The position numbers and the translations under genes were made by a program. From the NCBI RefSeq assembly GCF_900106035.1, contig NZ_FNUC01000003.1, positions 2,845,501-2,909,500 of the forward strand: 64,000 bases of DNA, given 5' to 3'. The notes below the pieces were generated by a model that saw nothing but the letters and a program-made list of their open reading frames with translations, ran no database searches and was not told the origin of the DNA. The first letter of the stretch is position 1. Each line of letters opens with the position of its first letter. This document shows, in pieces, positions 46,747 through 54,748 of the stretch. This DNA comes from Jiangella alba (lineage in GTDB: Bacteria > Actinomycetota > Actinomycetes > Jiangellales > Jiangellaceae).

Positions 46747-47976
46747 ATGTCGAACGAGACGCTCTGGATGCTGACCGCGGTCTTCGGCGCCGCGCTGCTC
46801 GCGCCGTTCACCGCCGACCGGCTCGCCCGCTACGCCGCCGTGCCCCCGGTCGTCATCGAGATCGGGCTCGGCATCCTCATCGGGCCGGCCGTGCTGGGCT
46901 GGGTCCGCGACACCGACGTCGTCAGCGCTCTGTCCGACCTCGGGCTCGCCTTCCTCATGTTCCTGGCCGGCTACGAGATCGACTTCCGGCGCATCCGCGG
47001 CGGGCCGCTGCGCGCCGCCGCCTGGGGCTGGGCCGCCTCGCTCGTGCTCGGCATCGGCCTGGGCTTCCTGGTCGCGGGCACCGACGCCGGCCTCGTGGTC
47101 GGGCTGGCGCTGACCACGACCGCCCTGGGCACGTTGCTGCCGATGCTGCGCGACCACGGGCTGGCCGACACCGCACTCGGCACGAGGTTCCTGGCCATCG
47201 GGGCGGCCGGCGAGTTCCTGCCCATCCTCGCGATCGCGTTCGCCCTCAGCGGCGAGCGGCCGGCGCACACGACGATCGTCCTCGCGGCATTCGGGCTGGT
47301 GGCGGTGGGCGCGGCGATCATGGCCCGGCAGCCGCGCCATCCCCGGCTGGCCCGCATGGTCACCAGCACGCTCGGCACCAGCGCGCAGGTCGGGCTGCGG
47401 CTGTGCGTGTTCGTGGTCGTCGCGATGTTCGCCATCGCCGCGGGCCTGGGCCTGGACCCGGTGCTCGGCGCGTTCGCGGCGGGCATCGTCGTGCACCTGT
47501 TCCTCGACGCCGGCGACCCGCACGAGTCCGAGCAGGTGCTGTCGCGCCTGGAAGGCATCGGGTTCGGGTTCTTCATCCCGATCTTCTTCGTCATGAGCGG
47601 CGTCCGCTTCGACGTCGACGCCCTGCTGGCCGAGCCGTCGACGCTGCTCCTGCTGCCGGTGTTCCTGCTGTTCTTCCTGCTGGTGCGCGGCGGGCCGACG
47701 GTGCTGCTGCAGCGTGACGCGCTGGGCATGCGGCCGGCGGTGTCGCTCGGCCTGCTGGCCTCGACGGCGCTGCCGCTGGTCGTCGTGATCACCGGCATCG
47801 CGCAGGACGAGGGCGTGCTCGGCGCCGCCACCGCCAGCGCGCTCGTCGGCAGCGGCATGCTCTCGGTGCTGATCTTCCCGACCCTGGCGCTGCGCCTTCA
47901 GGCCGGTGCGGGGACGGCGGCCAGCCGCAGGCCGAGCACGGACTCGGAGCCGCGCAGCGACTCGTCCTCCAGGTAG
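46747..47976 (+). CDS. Cation/proton antiporter (CPA2 / KefB-like membrane domain)
   Basis: The 409-residue protein has about 12 helices of the Na+/H+ exchanger fold, with 'PVVIEIGLGILIGPAVLGW' and 'LAFLMFLAGYEIDF' near the start and 'LDPVLGAFAAGIVVHLFLD' in the middle. It lacks a TrkA-N domain. It exchanges Na+ or K+ for protons across the membrane. GGAGG stands 6 nt before the ATG. Its last 79 bp overlap the 3' end of the convergent methyltransferase gene, an unusually long overlap. Confidence 0.9.
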   Translation: MSNETLWMLTAVFGAALLAPFTADRLARYAAVPPVVIEIGLGILIGPAVLGWVRDTDVVSALSDLGLAFLMFLAGYEIDFRRIRGGPLRAAAWGWAASLVLGIGLGFLVAGTDAGLVVGLALTTTALGTLLPMLRDHGLADTALGTRFLAIGAAGEFLPILAIAFALSGERPAHTTIVLAAFGLVAVGAAIMARQPRHPRLARMVTSTLGTSAQVGLRLCVFVVVAMFAIAAGLGLDPVLGAFAAGIVVHLFLDAGDPHESEQVLSRLEGIGFGFFIPIFFVMSGVRFDVDALLAEPSTLLLLPVFLLFFLLVRGGPTVLLQRDALGMRPAVSLGLLASTALPLVVVITGIAQDEGVLGAATASALVGSGMLSVLIFPTLALRLQAGAGTAASRRPSTDSEPRSDSSSR

Positions 47977-48473
47977 CGGTACAGGTACGGGACGCTCTCC
48001 AGCAGCGTGATGCCGAACCGCGCGGCGACCGCGTCGACCATGGCCGTGCCCGTATGCAGTTCGCGGTGCTCGGCGCGCCAGCGCGCGAGCGAGCCGGGCG
48101 CGTCGTAGAAGCGGTCCGCGATGGCCGTGCCGGCGCGCTCGTGCGCGAACTCGTCGACCAGCAGCCGGCCGCCCGGCGCCAGCAGCGCGGCGGCCGCCTC
48201 TACGGCGCGGCCGAGGTCGTGCACGTGGTGCAGCGACAGCACGAACAGCACCGCGTCGTACGGGCCGCCGCGGAAGTCGCAGACGTCCGCGGTGAGCACG
48301 CCGGGCCGGGCCAGCGTGGGGTCGATGTCGATGGCCGTGACGTCGTAGCCGCGTCCGCGCAGCTCGTCGGCCAGGCGCCCGTCGCCGCACCCGGCGTCGA
48401 GGACGCGGGCGGGCACGGGTGGCAGGTGGGTGGCGAGGAAGTCCATGCTCCCACCGTGCGGCCGCGCGGCCAT
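47898..48473 (-). CDS. SAM-dependent class I methyltransferase
   Basis: About 191 residues. Motif I 'ARVLDAGCGDGRLADELRGRGYDVTAIDIDP', then 'DAVLFVLSLHHVHDL' and 'LLAPGGRLLVDEF' are clear marks of a class I methyltransferase. The target is unknown. The start could be ATG 48473 (preferred) or ATG 48446, which has GGGAG close upstream. It is divergent from the LysR gene by about 45 bp and its 3' end lies within the antiporter gene on the other strand. Confidence 0.87.
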   Translation of the reverse strand: MAARPHGGSMDFLATHLPPVPARVLDAGCGDGRLADELRGRGYDVTAIDIDPTLARPGVLTADVCDFRGGPYDAVLFVLSLHHVHDLGRAVEAAAALLAPGGRLLVDEFAHERAGTAIADRFYDAPGSLARWRAEHRELHTGTAMVDAVAARFGITLLESVPYLYRYLEDESLRGSESVLGLRLAAVPAPA

Positions 48474-48504
48474 GAGCACCACTGCGGGTCGGACAGGTCA
48501 GGTA

Positions 48505-48510
48505 TACGCT
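48505..48510 (+). promoter_or_regulatory. Candidate -10 box (leaderless) for the LysR gene
   Basis: TACGCT is followed by 6 nt and the ATG at 48517. It lies in the short divergent gap shared with the methyltransferase gene, so LysR binding here could control both. Confidence 0.4.
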
Positions 48511-48516
48511 CGGCGC

Positions 48517-49395
48517 ATGCTGGACACGTGGTCGCTGCGCGTGCTGGCCGAGGTGGCCGAGCACGGCTCGTTCTCCGCCGCGGCCGACGCCCTGACGATG
48601 ACCCAGCCGGCGGTCTCGCGGCAGATCGCCGCGCTTGAGCGCCGGGCCGGGGTCCGGCTGTTCCACCGGCACCCGCGCGGCGTCGTCCCGACGGCGGCCG
48701 GCGAGCTGGCCATCGGCGAGGCGCGCGAGATCCTCGGCCGGCTGGCCGCGCTGGAGGCCCGGCTGGGCGCGTACGCGCAGCTGCGCGGCGGGCAGGTCCG
48801 GCTGTCGGCGTTCCCGAGCGCGAACACCGCGTTCGTGCCGGCGGCGATCCGCCGGTTCAGCGCGGCGCACCCCGGCGTCGAGGTCGGGCTGGTCCGCGGC
48901 GGCCCCGGCGACGTCCGCTCCGGCGCCGTCGACGTCGCACTCGTCACCGACTGGGACCTCCCCGGCGACGGCGTCGAGCTGGTGCCGCTGCTGGACGAGG
49001 AGCACCGGGTGGCGCTGCCGACCGGGCACCGCCTCGCCGGGCGCACCACCGTCGCGCTGCGCGACCTGCGCGGCGAGACCTGGATCGAGGGCGGCCACCC
49101 CGACTGCCTCGGCCCGCTCACGGCGCTGACCCGCGCCCTCGGCGGGCCGCCGCGCGTCGGCTTCGTGTGCGACGACTGGACCGGCAAGCAGGCGCTGGTC
49201 GCGGCCGGCATGGGCGTCACCGTCGTCTCGACGCTGGCCGCCGCGGCCATCCGCCCCGACGTCGTCCTGCGGCCCACCTCCCCCGCCCTCCCGCGCCGCC
49301 GCCTGCTGGCCGCCGTCGCGCCGCGCGACCGGCGCACCCCGGCGGCGGCCGCGATGCTGACGGTGCTGACGTCACTCGCCGTCGGCTACCGCTGA
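48517..49395 (+). CDS. LysR-family transcriptional regulator
   Basis: The 292-residue protein has the N-terminal HTH 'SLRVLAEVAEHGSFSAAADALTMTQPAVSRQIAALERRAGVRLFHR' and a type 2 periplasmic-binding co-inducer domain ('SAFPSANTAFVPAAIRRF', 'GLVRGGPGDVRSGAVDVALV'). ATG 48517 gives the normal N-terminus; an earlier in-frame ATG would add 29 atypical residues inside the divergent gene. The methyltransferase gene is its probable target. A strong hairpin follows the stop. Confidence 0.93.
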   Translation: MLDTWSLRVLAEVAEHGSFSAAADALTMTQPAVSRQIAALERRAGVRLFHRHPRGVVPTAAGELAIGEAREILGRLAALEARLGAYAQLRGGQVRLSAFPSANTAFVPAAIRRFSAAHPGVEVGLVRGGPGDVRSGAVDVALVTDWDLPGDGVELVPLLDEEHRVALPTGHRLAGRTTVALRDLRGETWIEGGHPDCLGPLTALTRALGGPPRVGFVCDDWTGKQALVAAGMGVTVVSTLAAAAIRPDVVLRPTSPALPRRRLLAAVAPRDRRTPAAAAMLTVLTSLAVGYR

Positions 49396-49406
49396 GCTGG
49401 TGCGAC

Positions 49407-49440
49407 GACGGGGCCGCCGCGTGCGCGCGGCGGCCCCGTC
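49407..49440. terminator. GC-rich hairpin between convergent LysR and phosphoesterase genes
   Basis: A 15-bp perfect stem, starting GACGGGGCCG, with a 4-nt loop. It lies 12 bp after the LysR stop and 9 bp after the phosphoesterase stop, so it can serve both. Confidence 0.8.
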
Positions 49441-49448
49441 CCGGCGGG

Positions 49449-52400
49449 CTACTGCTCGAACGGCGCGAAGTACGGGTACAGCGGGGCGTCGGGGCCCCAC
49501 GCTCCCGGCCGGCCGCGGGTGTCGGCCGTCGTGAAGACGGCCGGCTGCGACGCGGTGACGCCGCCGCCCGGGCTGTGCGCGGTGACGATCCACGCGTAGG
49601 TGGTGGCGGGCGCCAGCCCGGCCCACTCGACCGAGGCCACCGAACCCGACGGCACCGTCACCTCGCCGACCGGCTCCGACGGCGTGTACAGCGCGATCGC
49701 GTCGGTCTGGAACGTCGTCGTCCGGGTCTGCAGGTCGACCGGCAGCACCATGTTGTCCTCGGTGCCGTTGTACCGGCCGTCCTGGTCGTACTCGGTGGCC
49801 CCGAACTCCGCCAGCAGCGGCGAGTACGTGTCGACGATCAGCTCCGACCGCTCGACGTCGAACTGCAGCAGCCGGAAGAAGCTGGCGCCGAACTGCAGCT
49901 GGTCGTCCGGCTGGTAGCCGCCGATCTCGGTGAGCCCGAGCCGGTCCGCGGACACCGTGTAGAACTGGTAGTCCGCGAGCAGCTCGACCACGCCGTGCCC
50001 GATCTCGCCCACCGGCGGGCGGACGTTCGTCCCGACGCCGTGCCGGTGGCCGGCCAGCACCAGGAACACGTTCGGGTTGGTCGCGACGACCCGGTTGTAG
50101 AGCACCGTGCCGTCGGGCGCGGCGAGGGCGGCGTCGCGGCCGTCGGGCAGCGTCGACGGCATCACGTAGTCGTGCGTGAGCAGGATGCCGTTGCGGTCCG
50201 GGAACCGCTGGAAGATGGAGTTGGCCCAGTCGACCTCCTCCTTGGTGACGCCGAACGAGAGGCCGACGACGACGAAGTCCAGGCCACCGGCCGAGAACAG
50301 GTCGTAGTGGTTCTGGTTGTCGCCCTCGCGCCACGGACCGCCGTACTCGGCCTGCTCCCATTGGTCGTCGGCGGCGGCGTAGCGGTCCGGCCCGTAGTAC
50401 TGGTTGTACAGCGACTCCGGGCCGGTCTCGCGGCCGCCCTGGTTGTCGTGGTTGCCGGCGACGACGCCGTTCGGGATGCCGGCGCCGTCGAGCACGCCCT
50501 GCTGCTCGGACGAGAACTCGAACTCGCCGATGACCTGCTGGCGCATCGGCTCGTCCAGCGGCGGCCGGGTGTTGTTCTCGATGATGTCGCCGGTGTGCGC
50601 CGCGTAGGCGACCTTGCGCTCCTCGGCGTTCTCGACCACCCAGTCGACGATGCCCTGGTAGGCCGACGCCCAGACGGCCCGCTCCTCCGGCGTCTCCTGC
50701 TCCACCGCGCCCTCGGACAGGTACTGGGTGTCGGTGAAGTGGACGATGGAGAACTCGTAGGTGTCCGGGTCGGCGAAGCCGTCCGGGTCGCCGTCGACGA
50801 TGTCGTCGGCGAACGGGTCCTCGCCGGTCACCAGCACGTTCACCCGGTTGCGGTCGACGTACTCCGCCGTCACCGTCGCGGACAGCACCGTGTTGCCCTC
50901 GGCGGCGCCGCGGGCGCTGGTCAGCGCGTCCCACGTCTGCGTCCGCGGGTTCCACGCGTGCAGCGTCACCAGCCGCTGCGGGTCGACGACGCCCTCCCAG
51001 CGCAGGAACGGCGCGTCGACGTTCTTGCGCACGCGGATGTCGAAGCGCTGGTAGCTGAGATCGCGGCTGGCCGGCGCGGCGACCGTGCGGCCGTCGAGCG
51101 GGGCGAGGTCCTTCGTCTGGACCGGCCGCTCCCCCGGCACCCGCAGCGTCGTCGGCATCGTCGTGGTGCTGCCCTGCCAGGCGGTGGTCGCGGTGGCCAC
51201 CTCGGCCTGCGCGAACGACGCCGTGACGTCGCCGCCGCCGGGCGTGGCCACCTCGGCGGACAGCGTGACGTCCGGGCCGAGGCCGGTGCTCCCGGACGCC
51301 GGGGCGAGCGCCGCCGGGACGTCCGGGATGCCGGCGCTGGTGAAGACGATCTCGCGGACCGCCGTGTTGCCGAGGACGTCGGTGCCGGTGACGGCGAGGG
51401 TGTGCTCGCCCGGGGCGAGGCCGGGGCCGATCGGGGCGCCGAGCGCGACGGCGGCGCCGTCCAGCGTGACGTCCGGGCCGGTCTGCACGCCGGAGGCGTC
51501 GGCCAGCTGGACGTCCAGCACCTCGGCCGATGTGATCGTCTCGCCCGCGGCGGGGGTGCTCGCCGTCACCTCGGGTGCGGTGTTGTCGGTGACCAGCAGC
51601 CGGGTCGCGACCTCGCCCGTGGTGGACGACGCGGAGACGGCGTGCTCGCCGTCGGCCAGCGCGGTGGTGTCGAGGTCGGCGCGCAGGCCGCGTGCCGGCG
51701 CGTCGACGAGGAAGTTCAGGTCGACCTCGCGCAGCGGGTTCACGGTGGAGCCGCAGTCGCCGTCGCCCATGCCGTAGCTGGGCAGCGGGCGCTGCTGCGT
51801 CGCCGTGCCCTCCGCCGGCGTGAGCACGACGTTGGTGACGGCGAAGTCGTCGCGGTTGTTCCCGCAGCCGGTCGCGAACGTGCCGGTCACGAGGTCGATG
51901 GTGTTCCAGCCCGGCTGCAGCCACTCGTTCGGGATGGTGACGTCGACGCGCTGGCTGACGTAGTCGCCGCCGAGCTCCACCTTCATGCCGTTGACCAGCA
52001 GGTAGTTGTGGTAGCGCGCCTCGATCGAGTTCGTGCCGACGTCAAAGCTGACGGTGGCGAGGCCGGACCCGAGGGTCTCGCGGACCGCCGCGCCGGGCGC
52101 GTCGACGACGTAGCGCAGCTCGACCTCGCGCAGCGCCGTCGTGCTGCTGCCGCAGTTCCCGTCGCCCATCGTGTAGGACGGCTCGACGCCCTGCCCGGCC
52201 GCGGTGCCGTCCGGGACGACCAGCTCGAGGTTCGCGACGGCGAAGTCGTCGCGGTTGACGCCGCAGGCCGCCTGCACGCCGCCGGTGACGAGCGTGATGA
52301 CGTTGTCGCCGGGGACGAGGAACTGGTTCGGCACGGCGACGTCGACGCGCTGGCTGACGTAGTCGCCGCCCAGCTCGATCCGCTTGCCGTTGACCAGCAG

Positions 52401-53411
52401 GTGGTTGTGGTAGCGCGCCTCGATGGAGTTGCCGCCGACGTCGAAGCTGAACGTCGACACGCCGGTGCCGAGCGTCGGCCGGGTGACCGGTTCGGCGCCG
52501 TCGACGGTGAGCGCCGGCACCGCGCCGGGCGTTCCGGCCGGGAACGACGCGAACACCGGCTGGGTGCCGGCGGCGAGGGTGCCGTCGGCCGGCGCGACGT
52601 GCGGCGCGCCGGTCGGTGCGTTGTTCACCGTGACGGTGTGCGTGGTGGCCGCGCCGGAGGCGGTCCGGGCGACGATCTCGTGCGGCCCGTTCGCCAGCGT
52701 CGTCGTGTCGACCTCGGCCGTGAGCCCGGTGGTGCGCTGCGGGTCGCCGTCGACGACGAACGTCAGCTCCGCGCTGAGCAGCAGCGACGTGTTCGAGCCG
52801 CAGCTGCCGTCGCCGAAGGCGTAGCTGTACTCGTTGGCGTCGCCGTCCGCCGGGCCGCCGAGCAGGTCGAGGGTGAAGTCCGACAACACGAAGTCGTCGT
52901 GGTTGACGCCGCAGCTCGTGGTGACGGTGCCGGCGAACACCTCGACGGTGTTCGTCCCGGCCACCAGCTGCTCGTTCGGGATCTCCAGGCTGACCCGCTC
53001 GTCGACGGCGTCGCCGAGGTCGATCCGGTGCGCGCCGTTGACCAGCACGTAGTTGCGGTAGCGGGCCTCGGTCGAGTTGCTGCCGACGTCGAAGCTCAGC
53101 GTCGACACGCCCAGGGTCGGGGTGCCCTGGATCGGCGTGCCGTCGATGGCCAGGACGGTGACGTCGTCGTCGGCGGTGACCGGCTCGGACGCGACCGTCA
53201 CGGCGCCCTCCAGGTACGCGCCGTCGGCCGGGGTCAGCGTCGGCGGCTCGGCCGGGGCGTCCCGCCTCTCCTCCTCGGCCGCGGCCTCCTCGGGCGCCGC
53301 CGTCACCGCGTACGAGGCGGGCCAGGTGGCGCCGGCGAGGACGGCGGCCAGCGCGGCCGCGGCCAGGCCGGCCCGTCTCTTCCGTCGGCCGGGACGTGGG
53401 GGCAGCGTCAT
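49449..53411 (-). CDS. Large secreted metallophosphoesterase with a triplicated N-terminal domain
   Basis: The 1320-residue protein has a basic signal peptide (cleaved near 'SYAVTA', about residue 38). Three copies of one domain follow at about 98-220, 312-436 and 446-570. Each has 'STxSFDVGxNSxEARYxN', 'VNG', a 'CGxNxDDF' cysteine and a 'GDGxCGS' cysteine. Ig-like modules (about 600-760) and a linker precede the calcineurin-like phosphoesterase at about 890-1190 ('FTDTQY', 'HTGDIIEN', 'GNHDN', 'THDY', 'GHRHG'), and a fibronectin-like end closes the protein. It is extracellular, possibly releasing phosphate from a polymer bound by the repeats (inference). There is no LPXTG anchor. GAGAGG lies upstream of the ATG. 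Confidence 0.88.
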   Translation of the reverse strand: MTLPPRPGRRKRRAGLAAAALAAVLAGATWPASYAVTAAPEEAAAEEERRDAPAEPPTLTPADGAYLEGAVTVASEPVTADDDVTVLAIDGTPIQGTPTLGVSTLSFDVGSNSTEARYRNYVLVNGAHRIDLGDAVDERVSLEIPNEQLVAGTNTVEVFAGTVTTSCGVNHDDFVLSDFTLDLLGGPADGDANEYSYAFGDGSCGSNTSLLLSAELTFVVDGDPQRTTGLTAEVDTTTLANGPHEIVARTASGAATTHTVTVNNAPTGAPHVAPADGTLAAGTQPVFASFPAGTPGAVPALTVDGAEPVTRPTLGTGVSTFSFDVGGNSIEARYHNHLLVNGKRIELGGDYVSQRVDVAVPNQFLVPGDNVITLVTGGVQAACGVNRDDFAVANLELVVPDGTAAGQGVEPSYTMGDGNCGSSTTALREVELRYVVDAPGAAVRETLGSGLATVSFDVGTNSIEARYHNYLLVNGMKVELGGDYVSQRVDVTIPNEWLQPGWNTIDLVTGTFATGCGNNRDDFAVTNVVLTPAEGTATQQRPLPSYGMGDGDCGSTVNPLREVDLNFLVDAPARGLRADLDTTALADGEHAVSASSTTGEVATRLLVTDNTAPEVTASTPAAGETITSAEVLDVQLADASGVQTGPDVTLDGAAVALGAPIGPGLAPGEHTLAVTGTDVLGNTAVREIVFTSAGIPDVPAALAPASGSTGLGPDVTLSAEVATPGGGDVTASFAQAEVATATTAWQGSTTTMPTTLRVPGERPVQTKDLAPLDGRTVAAPASRDLSYQRFDIRVRKNVDAPFLRWEGVVDPQRLVTLHAWNPRTQTWDALTSARGAAEGNTVLSATVTAEYVDRNRVNVLVTGEDPFADDIVDGDPDGFADPDTYEFSIVHFTDTQYLSEGAVEQETPEERAVWASAYQGIVDWVVENAEERKVAYAAHTGDIIENNTRPPLDEPMRQQVIGEFEFSSEQQGVLDGAGIPNGVVAGNHDNQGGRETGPESLYNQYYGPDRYAAADDQWEQAEYGGPWREGDNQNHYDLFSAGGLDFVVVGLSFGVTKEEVDWANSIFQRFPDRNGILLTHDYVMPSTLPDGRDAALAAPDGTVLYNRVVATNPNVFLVLAGHRHGVGTNVRPPVGEIGHGVVELLADYQFYTVSADRLGLTEIGGYQPDDQLQFGASFFRLLQFDVERSELIVDTYSPLLAEFGATEYDQDGRYNGTEDNMVLPVDLQTRTTTFQTDAIALYTPSEPVGEVTVPSGSVASVEWAGLAPATTYAWIVTAHSPGGGVTASQPAVFTTADTRGRPGAWGPDAPLYPYFAPFEQ

Positions 53412-53551
53412 CGACGAGACCTCTCTCTGGTGGCGGGGAGCGCCCTGAATCGTCCCGATCGCCGGGAACCTCCGCCGATCCGCTCGACGAAAGGGCGGTG
53501 ACCGTTACGTGAACGCTTGGCCGCCGCCCGCGTCGTGAAAAACTGTCCGTC

Positions 53552-53833
53552 ATGGACGGCGACCCGAAGACCGAGCCGCGGCCCCGTGGCCTGGGCGGGC
53601 CGGCATTGTTCACCGGAGTGCTCGCCCTCGTCTTCGCGTTCGTGCCGTTCGTCGGCGAGTTCGTCGCCGTGCCGGCCGCCGTCCTCGCGATCGTGCTGGG
53701 CCTGATCGGGTGGGACCGCGCCGAGAAGGGCCTCACCGACGACGGCGCCCGCGCGCTCACCGGCGGCGTCCTCGGCCTCGTCGCCGCCCTCGTCGTGCTG
53801 TTCGTCTATCTCGCCACCATGGGCCCGTCCTAA
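53552..53833 (+). CDS. Small two-helix membrane protein (DUF4190-like)
   Basis: The 93-residue protein has a charged N-terminus with 'KTEPRPRG', then two membrane helices (about 17-48, 'LFTGVLALVFAFVPFVGEFVAVPAAVLAIVLGLIGW', and 66-90) joined by a polar turn, 'DRAEKGLTDDGAR'. This matches DUF4190-type proteins of unknown role in actinomycetes. It stands alone and ends before a long hairpin. Confidence 0.75.
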   Translation: MDGDPKTEPRPRGLGGPALFTGVLALVFAFVPFVGEFVAVPAAVLAIVLGLIGWDRAEKGLTDDGARALTGGVLGLVAALVVLFVYLATMGPS

Positions 53834-53887
53834 CCGCACACCCACCCCGCTCGCCCCACCACCGCCGCTCGCCCCACCACCTTTCGA

Positions 53888-53949
53888 AGTTGATCATGGA
53901 GAAGGTCGGGCTCCGGGCGCCCGGGACCCGACCTTCTCCATGATCAACT
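53888..53949. terminator. Long hairpin after the DUF4190-like gene
   Basis: Arms 53888-53910 and 53927-53949 form a 23-bp perfect stem (begins AGTTGATCATGG). Its CCATGATCA core is shared with the repeats at 36431 and 37496. A GC-rich minor hairpin fills the loop. Confidence 0.8.
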
Positions 53950-53974
53950 CTGCCGGCAGCCGCGGCGTCGCGTG

Positions 53975-53993
53975 TTAGGTTAGCCTTTCCTCA
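53975..53993. promoter_or_regulatory. IdeR/DmdR1-type iron box 1
   Basis: TTAGGTTAGCCTTTCCTCA matches the 19-bp IdeR consensus TTAGGTTAGSCTAACCTAA at 16 positions, with a perfect left half. It lies 20 bp before the start of the DUF2470 gene. Confidence 0.85.
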
Positions 53994-54013
53994 TCGCTAG
54001 CCTGGAGGTGGAC

Positions 54014-54748
54014 ATGCGCTGCCCGACGCCGGCCGAGCGGGCCCGGACACTGCTGCGCGGGCGGCTGCCCGGCCTGCTGTTCCTCGACGACGTCACGGTG
54101 CCGCTGCCCGTGCGGCACGGCACCGACCGCGCCGGGCGGCCGCTGCTGCTGATCCCGGCCGACGGCGGGCTGCGCGCGGCGCTGCGCTCGCGCGGGCCGG
54201 CCGCTCCCGGCGGCGTGCTGCGGGTCGACGACGTGCCGCCGTCGGCCGACGCGCCCAGCCTCGGCCAGGGCCGGGCCAGCGGCCGGCTGCACCCCGTCGG
54301 CCCCGGCGCGAGCACCGCGGCGGCGCTGGAGTTCGCCGCGTCCAACCCGCTGCCCAGCCTGCTCGGCGTCGGCACCGACGCCGTCCTCTACCGGCTCGAG
54401 GTCACCGGCGTGCACCTGCTCACCGACGGAGGCGGCGGCCCGCTCGACCTCGCCGCGTACGCCGCCGCCGTCCCGGACCCGCTGCACGAGGCCGAGCGCG
54501 ACCTCCTGCTCGACCTCGCCGACCATCACCGCGACGAGCTGGAGCCGTGGTTCCGCGCCGCGCTGGCGTCGGCCGGCATCGACGCCGATCGGCCGCGGGC
54601 GGCCCGGCTGGACCGGTACGGGTTCACCGTCGACACCGGGCGGCCGCGGCGGCGGTGGGTGCGGCTGGACTTCGCCCGGCCGCTGGACACCGTCGAGGAG
54701 CTGGCCGAGCTGCTGCACCCGGTGCTGTTCCACCCGCACGTCAGCTGA
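54014..54748 (+). CDS. DUF2470 / HugZ-like protein in an iron-regulated locus
   Basis: The 244-residue protein ends in a DUF2470 module ('PDPLHEAERDLLLDLADHHRDELEPWFRA', 'DRYGFTVDTGR', 'RWVRLDFARPLDTVEELAELLHPVL'). The N-terminal part resembles the split-barrel (pyridoxamine oxidase-like) half of heme-utilisation proteins. Relatives of this combination degrade or bind heme, or release iron from it. ATG 54014 is chosen because GGAGG stands 5 nt before it. An IdeR box lies in its promoter, so it should be on when iron is short. Its last 8 bp overlap the convergent ABC gene. Confidence 0.8.
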   Translation: MRCPTPAERARTLLRGRLPGLLFLDDVTVPLPVRHGTDRAGRPLLLIPADGGLRAALRSRGPAAPGGVLRVDDVPPSADAPSLGQGRASGRLHPVGPGASTAAALEFAASNPLPSLLGVGTDAVLYRLEVTGVHLLTDGGGGPLDLAAYAAAVPDPLHEAERDLLLDLADHHRDELEPWFRAALASAGIDADRPRAARLDRYGFTVDTGRPRRRWVRLDFARPLDTVEELAELLHPVLFHPHVS

